Source: Melghirimyces thermohalophilus (GTDB lineage: Bacteria; Bacillota; Bacilli; Thermoactinomycetales; DSM-45169). Taken from it: a stretch of DNA of 64,000 nt. Positions 7,024 to 15,233 of the stretch are shown here, piece after piece. The DNA is taken from NCBI RefSeq assembly GCF_900102685.1, contig NZ_FMZA01000006.1:115767-179766 (forward strand), in the 5' to 3' direction. The position numbers and the translations under genes were made by a program. The notes beneath the pieces were generated by a model. The model was not told the origin of the DNA and did no database searches. It saw only the letters and a program-made list of their open reading frames with translations. How positions within the stretch are numbered: position 1 is the stretch's first letter; each line of letters opens with the position of its first letter.

Positions 7024-8640
7024 ATGGTTTTGGAATCCGTTAAAGAGTTTATTTTGGGGCTCGATGTGTTGTTGATTGCGGCGATGGTTTTACCGGTTCT
7101 GTTTGTTGTTTATCTGTTTTTTTACGATCGTCGGCAATCGGAACATTCGGTGCTGCGAAATTATCCGATCTTAGGAAAAGTTCGGTATTTCCTGGAAAAA
7201 ATTGGACCTGAATTACGGCAGTACCTTTTCGATAACGACAGTGAAGGACGCCCTTTTTCCCGCAGGCAGTTTGAGAATATCGTCAAACGGGGCAAGTATC
7301 TTCATGACTTAATCGGATTTGGCTCTCAGCGGGACTTTGAAGAGAGTGGTTTCTACATTAAGAATACTCTTTTTCCCAAGCAACTGGAAGAGCTCGATGT
7401 AGACGAGGAACCGAAGGTGAAGACGAAGGCGTATACCATCTACCATGATGGGCTCTTCTATCGAAAAGAGAAGCGGGGCGACGTGGAGGAATCTCCCTGG
7501 CTGCTGCGGGACGAGGATGCGGTGGTGATCGGTGAAGGGTTGGCGCATCCTTTTCGAGTCAAAGGGCTGATCGGCATGTCGGCGATGAGTTACGGTTCCC
7601 TGGGAGAGCGGGCGATTACCGCTTTGTCTCAGGGACTCGGCCGGGCAAAAGGCGCCTGGATGAACACCGGTGAAGGGGGGCTTTCCCCTTATCATCTGAA
7701 GGGGGACGTGGATCTGATCGTTCAGATCGGTCCAGGTTTGTTCGGGGTTCGTGACGAAGACGGGAACTTTGATTGGCAGGAGCTGGGTCGTAAGGCAGAG
7801 ATTCCGCAGGTACGCGCCTTCGAGTTGAAGTTGGGGCAAGGCGCCAAACTGCGAGGGGGCCATGTGGAAGGAAGTAAGGTAACCCCGGACATCGCGGAAA
7901 TCCGGGGCGTCAGACCTTATCAGTCCGTCGACAGTCCGAACCGATTTCGGCAGTTTGACGATGTGCCGTCGATGATCAACTGGGTGGAGCGCATTCGCTC
8001 CTATACGGGGAAACCGGTCGGCATCAAGATCGTCGTAGGCGGATATGAATCGGTGGAGCCGCTGGCCCGTTATATGGCGGAATCGGGACAGGGTCCAGAT
8101 TTTATCACAGTAGACGGGGGAGAAGGCGGTACCGGCGCCTCTTTTCAGGAGTTGGCCGATTCCGTCGGTTTACCGAATAAAACCGCGCTGATGTTGACCG
8201 ATACCATCCTGCGAAAACACGGCGTTCGGGATCGGGTGAAACTGATCGCTTCCGGAAAGCTGGTCACTCCCGATCAGGCGGCGATCGCTCTCGGCATGGG
8301 AGCCGATCTGATCAATATCGCCCGAGGGTTTATGATCAGTGTCGGCTGTATTCAGGCTCTCCGCTGTCACAGCAACGAATGTCCAGTAGGGGTGGCCACC
8401 ACTGATCCCGATCTGCAGCGGGCGCTTGTGGTGGAGGAAAAGGAGTACCGTGTAACCAATTACGTCTTGTCTCTCCGCAGAGGGCTATTCCGGCTCGCAG
8501 GCGCCGCCGGGTTGAGCTCCCCGGTAAAGTTGGGTCATGAACATATCATTTACAAGGACCGGTCAGGCGCGATCGTTCCCTTGCATAGGATCATTCAAAA
8601 CCTGGAACAGGAAACACTGTCGGAAAAGGCTGCGATCTGA
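7024..8640 (+). CDS. yerD: FMN-binding glutamate-synthase-family protein (YerD-type, membrane-anchored)
   Basis: A 538-residue protein with the FMN-binding TIM barrel of glutamate synthase large subunits but no glutaminase domain. An N-terminal hydrophobic helix (about residues 10-32) suggests anchoring in the membrane with the barrel in the cytoplasm. Barrel motifs include GMSAMSYGSLGERAI, GEGGLSPYH, GIKIVVGGYESVEPLARYMA, TVDGGEGGTG and LINIARGFMISVGCIQALRC. A CHSNECPVG stretch supplies cysteines like those of the 3Fe-4S cluster. ATG 7024 was taken as the start, after AAAGGGGG; an upstream frame from 6967 overlaps the likely promoter. A strong terminator follows. The physiological reaction of stand-alone YerD proteins is not established. 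A paralogue lacking the cysteines lies at 28352-29779. Confidence 0.85.
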   Translation: MVLESVKEFILGLDVLLIAAMVLPVLFVVYLFFYDRRQSEHSVLRNYPILGKVRYFLEKIGPELRQYLFDNDSEGRPFSRRQFENIVKRGKYLHDLIGFGSQRDFEESGFYIKNTLFPKQLEELDVDEEPKVKTKAYTIYHDGLFYRKEKRGDVEESPWLLRDEDAVVIGEGLAHPFRVKGLIGMSAMSYGSLGERAITALSQGLGRAKGAWMNTGEGGLSPYHLKGDVDLIVQIGPGLFGVRDEDGNFDWQELGRKAEIPQVRAFELKLGQGAKLRGGHVEGSKVTPDIAEIRGVRPYQSVDSPNRFRQFDDVPSMINWVERIRSYTGKPVGIKIVVGGYESVEPLARYMAESGQGPDFITVDGGEGGTGASFQELADSVGLPNKTALMLTDTILRKHGVRDRVKLIASGKLVTPDQAAIALGMGADLINIARGFMISVGCIQALRCHSNECPVGVATTDPDLQRALVVEEKEYRVTNYVLSLRRGLFRLAGAAGLSSPVKLGHEHIIYKDRSGAIVPLHRIIQNLEQETLSEKAAI

Positions 8641-8666
8641 CTTTTTCCGTCCACAACCCTTTTATA

Positions 8667-8693
8667 ACCGGACACGCATGTGTCCGGTTTTTG
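8667..8693 (+). terminator. Terminator between yerD-like gene and SOD
   Basis: AACCGGACAC/GTGTCCGGTT stem with a T-rich tail. It lies between two converging genes and overlaps the far end of the SOD stop region. Confidence 0.85.
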
Positions 8694-8694
8694 T

Positions 8695-9252
8695 TTATGC
8701 CGGTTGAATCACGCCGCATCCCAGGCGTTTCCCCGCATCACCGGCCGGCTGCGTCCGGTAGTCATCGGGATATTGGTGGATGATCACCGCTTTACCGATG
8801 ACGTCCTGGGGCCGGAAACGGTTGTTGAAAAAACACATCCGGGCATATCCGTCGTTGGAAAACAAGACGGGGAAGTCACCGGCATGGTTGCCGTGAGGCT
8901 GCTGATCAGGGTTCCAGTGCTCACCGGCATCTTGAAAGGGGTCCTGAGGATTTCCCACTTGGCAAGAGCCGTTTTCATGAATATGAAAACCGTGGGGACC
9001 GATGGGGTTTTTTCCTTCCTGTCCCGGTTGATAGCGAGGAAGACCAGTCACCTCGGCACATACCTCGGTCCCGCCCTGGACTTCCTGAAACCAGACGGTT
9101 CCTCTAAGTTGACGGGCTAAAGGTCCCCCGGTGATGTGAGCGACAGCCGCCCGCCCCTGGCCGGGGTAGGCGGGAGTAGTCGGCTGCATCGGATAGGGCT
9201 CTTGTTGAATTTGCGCAGGAAAAGGCAGAGACCAAATATTTCCTATAAACAT
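8695..9252 (-). CDS. Copper/zinc superoxide dismutase family protein without a signal peptide
   Basis: A 185-residue SodC-family protein that would dismutate superoxide using copper and zinc. Metal-ligand motifs are all present: HGFHIHENGSC (two copper histidines and the first disulfide cysteine), the EHWNPDQQPHGNHAGDFPVL loop (bridging and zinc His plus Asp) and IIHQYPDDY (last copper His). The C-terminal GDAGKRLGCGVI carries the second cysteine and the active-site Arg. The start at 9252 follows GGGAGGAAATCGCTT. The N-terminus (MFIGNIWSLPFPAQIQQEP...) has neither a secretion signal nor a lipobox, unlike most bacterial SodC or B. subtilis YojM. In a spore former, deposition on the spore surface from the mother cell is a reasonable inference. 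Confidence 0.87.
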   Translation of the reverse strand: MFIGNIWSLPFPAQIQQEPYPMQPTTPAYPGQGRAAVAHITGGPLARQLRGTVWFQEVQGGTEVCAEVTGLPRYQPGQEGKNPIGPHGFHIHENGSCQVGNPQDPFQDAGEHWNPDQQPHGNHAGDFPVLFSNDGYARMCFFNNRFRPQDVIGKAVIIHQYPDDYRTQPAGDAGKRLGCGVIQPA

Positions 9253-9362
9253 AAGCGATTTCCTCCCTAGGTTGAATGCTGGAATCAGTATATGAGAAAG
9301 GCCCATAGGCGGTGATCAGGGGAGGACCGGGGAGACTGTTTCCGTCTAGGGGGAAAGGCTGA

Positions 9363-9405
9363 AAAACGACGGATCCGCTTTTTACCATAGCTGCTCCGTC
9401 GTTTT
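9363..9405. terminator. Inverted repeat, terminator-like
   Basis: Perfect 11-base arms AAAACGACGGA (9363-9373) and TCCGTCGTTTT (9395-9405). Read on the minus strand the hairpin is followed by TTTTTC; on plus by TTTTAC. No gene feeds it directly on either strand. The rest of 9253-9528 appears to be promoter space for the flanking genes. Confidence 0.5.
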
Positions 9406-9528
9406 ACTAAATTAGGTCTGTTCTTGCGAAAAAGGACATAGGGTTAATAAACGGAATCTTTAAAAAATAGGCTTGGGTTGGAGAGAAGAGGGTAGTTTTT
9501 TCTAAACCAGGTGAGGGAAGGTGATGAT

Positions 9529-9750
9529 GTGGGTTTATTCCCTAAGGGAAAAGAGAGGAAATCCTCTTATGAAAAAATCTGTCATGAAGTGGATCAAATC
9601 CATCAGGAGTGGGAATACGCGAAAAGGCAGTTGGACGATGTGACCGATCCCGATTTGGTGGACAGCGCCATCTATCACTTAAAAGCAGTGGAAAAACGAT
9701 ACATATTTTTAATCAAAGAATTGAAAGCGTACAAAAGCCAAGCGATGTAA
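9529..9750 (+). CDS. yaaL: DUF2508 (YaaL-like) family protein
   Basis: A 73-residue, charged, mostly helical protein matching the YaaL/DUF2508 family: an N-terminal GLFPKGKERKSSYEK segment, then DQIHQEWEYAKRQLDDV and the conserved HLKAVEKRYIFLIKELK ending. GTG 9529 was preferred over GTG 9511 because GGAAGGTGAT sits just upstream of the former. In B. subtilis the homologue lies between recR and bofA. Here neither neighbour is present, so the gene has been relocated. Function is unknown in the family. Confidence 0.75.
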   Translation: MGLFPKGKERKSSYEKICHEVDQIHQEWEYAKRQLDDVTDPDLVDSAIYHLKAVEKRYIFLIKELKAYKSQAM

Positions 9751-9770
9751 ATCATCCACACCACAAAAAG

Positions 9771-9831
9771 GGCTGCCAACCAGCAAGACCGCATGTCAGA
9801 CCGAGGAGAGGTAAAAGAAGGGTTGGCAGCC
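9771..9831. repeat. 11-base perfect inverted repeat with a 39-base loop
   Basis: GGCTGCCAACC (9771-9781) and GGTTGGCAGCC (9821-9831). No T tract follows, so it is not a standard terminator. It could be a structured RNA or a protein-binding site after the YaaL-like gene. Confidence 0.5.
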
Positions 9832-9980
9832 GTTGTATGAAGACGATTGATATATTCAATGATATATCTAATTTCATTATAATAATCTGCTACAAGAAAT
9901 AAAGAGCTTGTTTTTTCCAGCATTTTTGCCGCTCCTTTCTTCCGCCGCAAACTTGCGATATATTATGGAAAAAGGAGTGG

Positions 9981-10412
9981 ATGTCCTTGCATCAGAATCC
10001 GGATCAAAAGACGATTCGCCGTCTGCTGAAAGAAGCGAAACATATTGCCGTGGTGGGCCTTTCAGACAAACCCGATCGAACCAGTCACATGATCGCCAAA
10101 GCGTTGCAACAGGCCGGGTATCGTATTTTCCCGGTCAATCCCATGCTGGATGGTCCGGTTCTCGGGGAGCGACCGTACGCTTCTGTTCAGGAGATTGAAG
10201 ACGAGGTGGATATCGTCGATGTCTTCCGCAGAAGCGAACACTGTGTGCCTGTCGCAGAGGATGCCGTCGCTGCAGGAGCCGGTGCTATTTGGTTTCAGGA
10301 GGGGGTTATCAACGAAGAGGCGGCGGAGATCGCCGAAGAGGCCGGTTTGACGGTAGTGATGGACCGCTGCATCAAGGTGGATCACGCCCTCTTGTTGGGG
10401 GGGAAGGGTTGA
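9981..10412 (+). CDS. CoA-binding domain protein (YccU-like)
   Basis: A 143-residue single-domain Rossmann-fold protein of the CoA-binding family. The N-terminal nucleotide loop is IAVVGLSDKPDRTSHMIAKALQQAGYRIFPVNP. The family pattern continues with the PYASVQEIEDEVDIVDVFRR stretch, AGAGAIWFQEGVINEEAAEIAEEAGLTVVMDRCIKVDHALL. Such proteins resemble the CoA-ligase alpha-subunit nucleotide domain but stand alone; their role is not defined. The start ATG follows AAAAAGGAGTGG. It appears to be a single-gene unit. Confidence 0.85.
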   Translation: MSLHQNPDQKTIRRLLKEAKHIAVVGLSDKPDRTSHMIAKALQQAGYRIFPVNPMLDGPVLGERPYASVQEIEDEVDIVDVFRRSEHCVPVAEDAVAAGAGAIWFQEGVINEEAAEIAEEAGLTVVMDRCIKVDHALLLGGKG

Positions 10413-10538
10413 GACTGGACTGGGGGAGAAAGTGGCCGATTACGGGCTTATCATTGACAACCCAACAGGAGTTGGCGTCATAATATAAAGATAAACAAAC
10501 ACCGTCAGCTGCTTGCACCAGAACGCTCCTAAGAGGTG

Positions 10539-10727
10539 ATGGCTGTGCAAACCATTAAGTTGTCTGCTCTGATACTGACGGTTTCACCAGAACTGTATGA
10601 TCTGCTCCGGCAAGAAGAGCTGGAGTCGGAAGTGATCGTCAGCGATCTTCGTTCTCTGAACCAGGAGGATGTCAGCGAAATTATTGAACAGGCTATAACG
10701 CACCACCATCGGGCTCCTTACCATTAA
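10539..10727 (+). CDS. Small protein of unknown function (62 aa)
   Basis: A short acidic, helical protein: MAVQTIKLSALILTVSPELY..., then LRQEELESEVIVSDLRSLNQEDVSEIIEQAI and a His-rich end (THHHRAPYH). The start ATG follows AAGAGGTG, and a strong terminator follows, both supporting expression. No family was recognised. Confidence 0.6.
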   Translation: MAVQTIKLSALILTVSPELYDLLRQEELESEVIVSDLRSLNQEDVSEIIEQAITHHHRAPYH

Positions 10728-10743
10728 TCCAGGTTTTGACTCT

Positions 10744-10771
10744 CCCCTTCACCGTCGTGAAGGGGTTTTTT
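10744..10771 (+). terminator. Terminator after the 62-aa gene
   Basis: CCCCTTCAC/GTGAAGGGG stem followed by TTTTTT. Confidence 0.88.
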
Positions 10772-10827
10772 AAACCAAGCTGTAAAACCTTTGCGTCAAG
10801 CAGGATTTTGGAAAGGAGGAATCACCC

Positions 10828-11679
10828 ATGCGGAAAAGTACGTGGTGGTGGTCAGGGATAGTGCTGGCATTACTGTTATGGGTGCCGTTTTCTGTTTGCG
10901 GAATGGGGGTGGACCAGGAACGGAAGGTGAGCGTGCTCACCTGGAACATTCATCACGGCACCGATCACCAAGGCCGTCTCGATCTGGAGCGGACAGCAGA
11001 GGTGATTCGGGAAAGTGGAGCGGAGCTGGTGGCATTGCAGGAGGTGGATCGACATTGGTCGGACCGAAGCCGCTTTACCGATCAGGCTCGGATCCTGGGG
11101 GAGAAGTTGGATATGTGGGTCTGCTTTGCCCCGATTTATTCTCTGGATCCCCAAAAAGAAGGCGAGCCTCGGCGGGAGTACGGGCTGGCCATACTTAGCC
11201 GCTATCCGATCACATCCTTTAAAAATCACGAACTGTCCCGGATCAGTTCGCTAGAGCCGGAACGAGGAATTCAATCCCTGCCGGGATTCCCCGAGGCGGT
11301 GATCAATCTCAAGGGGCAAAAGGTGCATCTGTTTAATACTCATCTCTCCTGGATGGATGCTGATCTCAGGCTAAAGGAAGCGGAAGAGATGTTGGACATT
11401 ATGGCAAAGGCGGATCATCCCGTGATTTTGACCGGTGACATGAATGCCCTCCCCGGCACACGGGAGATCCATCGGTTGGAGCAAGAGATGACGGACACCT
11501 TCGAGGCAGCTGGGGAGGGGGACGGGTTTACGTATCCGGTGTTGGATCCCCGACGGCGGATTGATTTCATTTTCTCCAGTAGAGAGATAAGGGCGCTGGA
11601 CAGCCGGGTGATCCAGGATGTTGGTTCCGACCATTACCCCGTGCTCTCAGTGCTGGAGGTGCCGAAGCAAATCCACTGA
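10828..11679 (+). CDS. Secreted endonuclease/exonuclease/phosphatase family hydrolase
   Basis: A 283-residue EEP-superfamily metal-dependent phosphodiesterase. The N-terminus (about residues 1-25, basic then very hydrophobic) is a signal peptide or anchor, so it acts outside the membrane. Core motifs: VLTWNIHHGTD (Asn metal ligand), LVALQEVD (Glu metal ligand), HLFNTHLSW, LTGDMNALPGT (Asp/Asn) and SDHYPVL (catalytic Asp-His). The fold serves nucleases, sphingomyelinase-type enzymes and phosphatases, and substrate cannot be told from sequence. The ATG lies behind GGAAAGGAGGAATCACCC. It is followed directly by a decayed alcohol dehydrogenase on the other strand. Confidence 0.85.
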   Translation: MRKSTWWWSGIVLALLLWVPFSVCGMGVDQERKVSVLTWNIHHGTDHQGRLDLERTAEVIRESGAELVALQEVDRHWSDRSRFTDQARILGEKLDMWVCFAPIYSLDPQKEGEPRREYGLAILSRYPITSFKNHELSRISSLEPERGIQSLPGFPEAVINLKGQKVHLFNTHLSWMDADLRLKEAEEMLDIMAKADHPVILTGDMNALPGTREIHRLEQEMTDTFEAAGEGDGFTYPVLDPRRRIDFIFSSREIRALDSRVIQDVGSDHYPVLSVLEVPKQIH

Positions 11680-11692
11680 CTCGGCGGAAACC

Positions 11693-12235
11693 TTACGGCT
11701 TCAGGATCACCGCAACCGTTCTTTTTTTGTGAAGATTTCATGGGCGTGTTCCGCCTGGTCCAAGGGGAGAACGTGGGTCATGATATCGGTTGGATCGAAG
11801 GCTCCTTTTTCGATCATCCGGGACAACTCCGGCATATAATGGATCACCGGTGCTTGTCCCAATTCCGTGTGATATTGCGGGAGAAGAAATCACCCAGCGG
11901 AAAGGCGTTGTAATGCATTCCATACACTCCGACCAGGTTGACCGTCCCCCCTTTGCGAACCGCCTGGGTGGCATTCTGGATCATTCCCATGGAGCCCCCT
12001 GCAGTTTGAGAGCGGTTTGGACCAACTCCAGGCCGGTCCTTTTGCCATCCATCCCTACACAGTCGATCACGACATTGGCCTCGCCCTGGGTTATCTCCTT
12101 CAGAAGAGCCTCCACATTTTCGTGCCAGGTGAAGTCGATGGTTTCCTACGGTTGCTCTTTTTGGTACGGTCGAGTCGGTAGGAGATGTAATCGACGGCGA
12201 TCACCGCTCCGCTCCCTTCATCCAGGCGAAGATGG
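11693..12235 (-). pseudogene. Decayed zinc-dependent alcohol dehydrogenase (C-terminal half)
   Basis: Read on the minus strand in shifting frames, this stretch gives consecutive pieces of a glutathione-independent formaldehyde/zinc-alcohol dehydrogenase. The pieces are AVIAVDYISYRL, FTWHENVEALLKEIT, NVVIDCVGMDGKRTGLE, IQNATQAVRKGGTVNLVGVYG, NAFPLGDFFSRNI, GQAPVIHYMPELSRMIEKG, DPTDIMTHVLPLDQAEHAHE and AVILKP before a stop at 11693. The zinc-binding N-terminal half is missing. At least three frameshifts and a small deletion separate the pieces, so it cannot encode a working enzyme. The gene was presumably intact in an ancestor. Confidence 0.82.
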
Positions 12236-12341
12236 AGCAAGATATTGATCTTGAGGAGGTGTTGCACCGGTCAAAACATGCTATACTGGGGCAAGCTGAA
12301 TGATTGTAAGCATGTACCATCTCAAGGGGGTAACAAAAGGT

Positions 12342-12854
12342 ATGTCTCGGGAGCAGACCAAGGAGCTGTGCCGACTCACCCGGGAACGTCTCAAGATGGC
12401 CAACAGCTTGTTACGCGATTTTTTGGACTTTCACCATCTTCCGCTGCTGCGGGAGGATCGGGGGAGTGAACGGAAGGATGACCTCTATTTGCGTGAATGT
12501 CTGGAAGATTTGAGGCATCTGTCGGTCTATTGTGATCTGGGGTATGAACGAGTGAGTCTAGCTCTGCGGCGTGCCCGGTTTAACGAGCCGTTTGCTGAGA
12601 GGGTGCTGACTGAAGTCGTCCACACGTGCATCGACAAGTTTTATCATCCCCGCAACGAGGTGTATGAAGAAGAGCCTCATTATATCTACACCAACCGGGA
12701 TAAAATTCGGTTTCGGGAAGAACCGCCCGCGTCCGTGAAGGAGTTGACTCTTCGCCTGGCCGGGATCTTCGAGGAGTTGCGGATGGAACTGGAAGCGTTC
12801 GATTCGGATATCCCCACCCGAATTCCGGTTCGTTCCCACAGCGCCACATCATAA
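12342..12854 (+). CDS. ypuI: DUF3907 (YpuI-like) family protein
   Basis: A 170-residue protein resembling B. subtilis YpuI. It is helix-rich and charged, with recognisable segments SLLRDFLDFHHLPLL, ECLEDLRHLSVYCDLGYERVSLALRRARFNEPFAE and VVHTCIDKFYHPRNEVYEEEPHYIYTNRDKIRF. The N-terminus is uncertain: ATG 12342, after AAGGGGGTAACAAAAGGT, was preferred, but in-frame ATGs at 12300 and 12312 are possible. A good terminator follows. Family function is unknown; no membrane or secretion signal is seen. Confidence 0.75.
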   Translation: MSREQTKELCRLTRERLKMANSLLRDFLDFHHLPLLREDRGSERKDDLYLRECLEDLRHLSVYCDLGYERVSLALRRARFNEPFAERVLTEVVHTCIDKFYHPRNEVYEEEPHYIYTNRDKIRFREEPPASVKELTLRLAGIFEELRMELEAFDSDIPTRIPVRSHSATS

Positions 12855-12860
12855 ACGCAA

Positions 12861-12890
12861 AAAGGCCCGCTGCGGAAAGCGGGCCTTTGA
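12861..12890. terminator. Terminator between YpuI-like gene and acyltransferase
   Basis: AAAGGCCCGCT/AGCGGGCCTTT stem, T-rich on plus and A-rich upstream, so usable from both converging genes. Confidence 0.85.
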
Positions 12891-12904
12891 TATTGTTTTC
12901 TCAA

Positions 12905-13963
12905 TCAGCTGGTTTGGCGGTTTTCCTTCCGATGATCTTCTTCATCCCGAGAGAAGAGCAAGGCGCCCAATTTAGGCTGGACGAGGGGACGAGTCCAGCG
13001 ATAGACCCAGTTTGAGGAGAGGAAGAAGGTGAGACCGATCGCCGCCAGAATGACCAACAGATGGTCGAAGAAGGACAAAAACTGCTGCTGGGGGTTCAAC
13101 GCTTTAAAGGTATGGATAAAAAAGCCGTGCCACAGATAGACATACAGGGAACGGGTTCCCAGGCGGCTGATCAAAAGTTTCCGTCGGGGAACTAGCGCCA
13201 GAAAACAGACTGAGGCAGCCACGGCCAGGACATAGGTGATCAAGCGGTACACAGCGGCATACCATTCAGTGTGGCCCAGCTCCGCATAGGGAAAGGAGTA
13301 GTACAACCACCGGCGCCAGTCGAGATCCAGCACCACGGAATGGTATTCCAACCAATACATCAGGGCAAATATGGCACCGGCGCCCACGACGGCCCATACC
13401 CGTCGTCCCTTGGACAAGAGGAGATCAAAATGATGTCGTTTCAAATAGAAACCGGCAATAAAAAAAGGGAAAAAGGCCGCTGTTCGAGCCAGACTCAAAA
13501 AGCTGTCCATATCCTCCATATAACCGGCCAGCAGCGCCAGCACTACAGAGGTGATGATCGGGTATTTTAACGGAACGAAATAAGGAAGAATCATTTTCCA
13601 GGTAAAAAGGCTGAGCAAGAACCACATCAGCCAGTAAGGATCCAGAATCGACAGGCTGAAGTCTTCAAATTCCCGCGGCAGGGCATCAAACACGGAGTAG
13701 AAAACCTGGAACAGCAGGTAGGGCACCAAAAGGGATGTGATCGTCTTTTTCGATTGGCCCTCTTTTTGGTAGTTTTTGGAGAAATAGCCGGATATTAGAA
13801 TGAAAAGTGGCATGTGAAAAGTGAAGAAGGTGAGATAAAGGGTCATCATCAAAGGGCTTTGGTTGACAAAGGGTCGGATGGCGTGACTGACCACCACCAA
13901 CAAAATCAAGAGAAACTTCGCATTATCAAAATAAACATCCCGTTGTTTTCCGTTTGTGCCCAA
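12905..13963 (-). CDS. Membrane acyltransferase family 3 protein
   Basis: A 352-residue integral membrane protein with about ten hydrophobic helices, of the acyltransferase-3 (OatA/fucose-O-acetylase-like) family. The N-terminal signature is intact: VYFDNAKFLLILLVVVSHAIRP, with the conserved His, then FHMPLFILISGYFSK. Such proteins move acyl groups, usually acetyl, across the membrane onto surface sugars; the acceptor here is unknown. There is no extracellular esterase-like domain. The TTG start lies nine bases after AAGGAG. It is monocistronic. Possible acceptors include peptidoglycan, teichoic acid or a spore polysaccharide. Confidence 0.83.
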   Translation of the reverse strand: MGTNGKQRDVYFDNAKFLLILLVVVSHAIRPFVNQSPLMMTLYLTFFTFHMPLFILISGYFSKNYQKEGQSKKTITSLLVPYLLFQVFYSVFDALPREFEDFSLSILDPYWLMWFLLSLFTWKMILPYFVPLKYPIITSVVLALLAGYMEDMDSFLSLARTAAFFPFFIAGFYLKRHHFDLLLSKGRRVWAVVGAGAIFALMYWLEYHSVVLDLDWRRWLYYSFPYAELGHTEWYAAVYRLITYVLAVAASVCFLALVPRRKLLISRLGTRSLYVYLWHGFFIHTFKALNPQQQFLSFFDHLLVILAAIGLTFFLSSNWVYRWTRPLVQPKLGALLFSRDEEDHRKENRQTS

Positions 13964-14212
13964 TAAAAAAACTCCTTGTTCCTTGCTGTTTTTCTCAGTG
14001 GTTTGGTTTAACTCTCCTTTAAAATTTACAATACCCTCGAGCTCAAATAAAACCCCCGATTTGGATTAATTTTGGAGGGATGAATGGGAAGAGTTTGTCG
14101 AAATTACGTGACAAAATATGTCGAATGCGATAAAATCAAAGCGTTGTTATAGAACACCGGTAAGGTGCTGACGGAACAAAGGATCCAAATTTGGGAGAAA
14201 GGGGAGTCCGAA

Positions 14213-14887
14213 ATGCCTGGAATCACAGCGGCGAATGATGACCCAATCATGGACACCGGGAATTCGAGGAATGCGGAAGCTGATCGCCAATGTGAAATGG
14301 CTCGGATCAAAGTGAGGAAGAAAAGGTATTCCGAAGCTTTGGATGCCCTGGAAGGGGTGCTGAAGGCGGACCCGTTTCACGCCGAAGGTCTCCTGCTCCG
14401 GGCCCGGGCTCTGGAAGACATGGGTCAGTTAACAGATGCCCGGCTTTCCCTGGAAAAGGTTCTGAGCCAATATCCGCAATATAGCCCGGCTCATCGGGAA
14501 TACGGCCGATTTCTGCTCCGCGAAGGCTCCCCTAGGTCGGCGGAGACCGAGTTGTTGCGGGCACTGACTATCAACCCACAGGACGCATATGCCCATGCTC
14601 TTCTGGCTGAAGTGTATGTATGTACTGGTAGAAAGCAACAAGGCTTGCTTCACCTGGAGATCGCCTCGCGTTTCCGGACAGAGGAGATTCGCTATTACGA
14701 GGTGTGCGCCAGGGTCCTCACCCGTTTGGGGGATACGTCGGAGAAAGTTCGGTTTCTGAAGCAAACCGTCTTTTCCCATGCCGATAACCGGGCGGCCAAA
14801 GCTCGATTTCGCAGGGCGATTCGGGCGGAGCGCCGGGGAAAAGACCGGCCGGCTTTCCGTCGGTATTTCCGCAGAGTCTGGTCGTAA
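14213..14887 (+). CDS. Tetratricopeptide-repeat protein
   Basis: A 224-residue soluble protein built of TPR-like helical pairs. Successive units read YSEALDALEGVLKADPFHAEGLLLRARALEDMGQLTDARLSLEKVLSQYPQ, then the PAHREYGRFLLREGSPRSAE segment and ALTINPQDAYAHALLAEVYV. The C-terminus is strongly basic (RFRRAIRAERRGKDRP), which could bind nucleic acid or membrane. The start ATG 14213 follows AAAGGGGAGTCCGAA; the longer frame from 14165 lacks a site. TPR proteins act as scaffolds; no partner can be named here. Confidence 0.75.
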   Translation: MPGITAANDDPIMDTGNSRNAEADRQCEMARIKVRKKRYSEALDALEGVLKADPFHAEGLLLRARALEDMGQLTDARLSLEKVLSQYPQYSPAHREYGRFLLREGSPRSAETELLRALTINPQDAYAHALLAEVYVCTGRKQQGLLHLEIASRFRTEEIRYYEVCARVLTRLGDTSEKVRFLKQTVFSHADNRAAKARFRRAIRAERRGKDRPAFRRYFRRVWS

Positions 14888-14927
14888 ATTTGTTTCAAAA
14901 AAATGCAGAAAATATCCGAAACAAACA

Positions 14928-14956
14928 TCGACAAATTTCGCCGATTATGGTAAAGT
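14928..14956 (+). promoter_or_regulatory. Promoter-like element for a possible small RNA
   Basis: TCGACA (14928-14933), 17-base spacer, TAAAGT (14951-14956). Each hexamer departs from consensus, but the spacing is ideal and structured sequence with a terminator follows. Confidence 0.4.
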
Positions 14957-14961
14957 AACAG

Positions 14962-15058
14962 TGTAAGCGAGGTTGACCTCCTTGCTTATGCTACCACGCT
15001 TCTTAACTCCTTAATCTTGACCCTCTTTCATGTGGCCAGGGATTATCCTGGTCTTTTT
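14962..15058 (+). ncRNA. Possible small RNA (about 97 nt) between the TPR gene and nagA
   Basis: After the promoter-like element, a 5' hairpin (TAAGC-GAGGT with ACCTC-CTT-GCTTA, 14962-14988) exposes a pyrimidine-rich CCTCC. A CTTCTTAACTCC region follows, and the segment ends with a terminator (GGCCAGG/CCTGGTC then TTTTTCT, 15034-15058). An eight-codon ORF (14988-15014) could be a leader peptide. Promoter, structure and terminator together suggest an independent transcript. Conservation is unknown. Confidence 0.38.
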
Positions 15059-15106
15059 CTCTGTTTTCATTCTCTTTTATACATTCCACCTTCCGAAACA
15101 CTTTAA

Positions 15107-15136
15107 CCCCCTCCTTCGGCGGAAAGGGGGATTTTT
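15107..15136 (+). terminator. Second terminator-like hairpin upstream of nagA
   Basis: CCCCCTCC paired with GGAAAGGGGG, followed by ATTTTTTG. With the hairpin at 15034-15058 it isolates nagA from upstream transcription, or it belongs to a longer leader. Confidence 0.6.
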
Positions 15137-15233
15137 TGTCCGCTTTTGGTTTCATTGACGAATTCACCTGCTAACGGTAAGCTGGGAGAGGAATGGAGAA
15201 CAGCCGCAACCGGCTGAGCGCGAGGTGAACACG

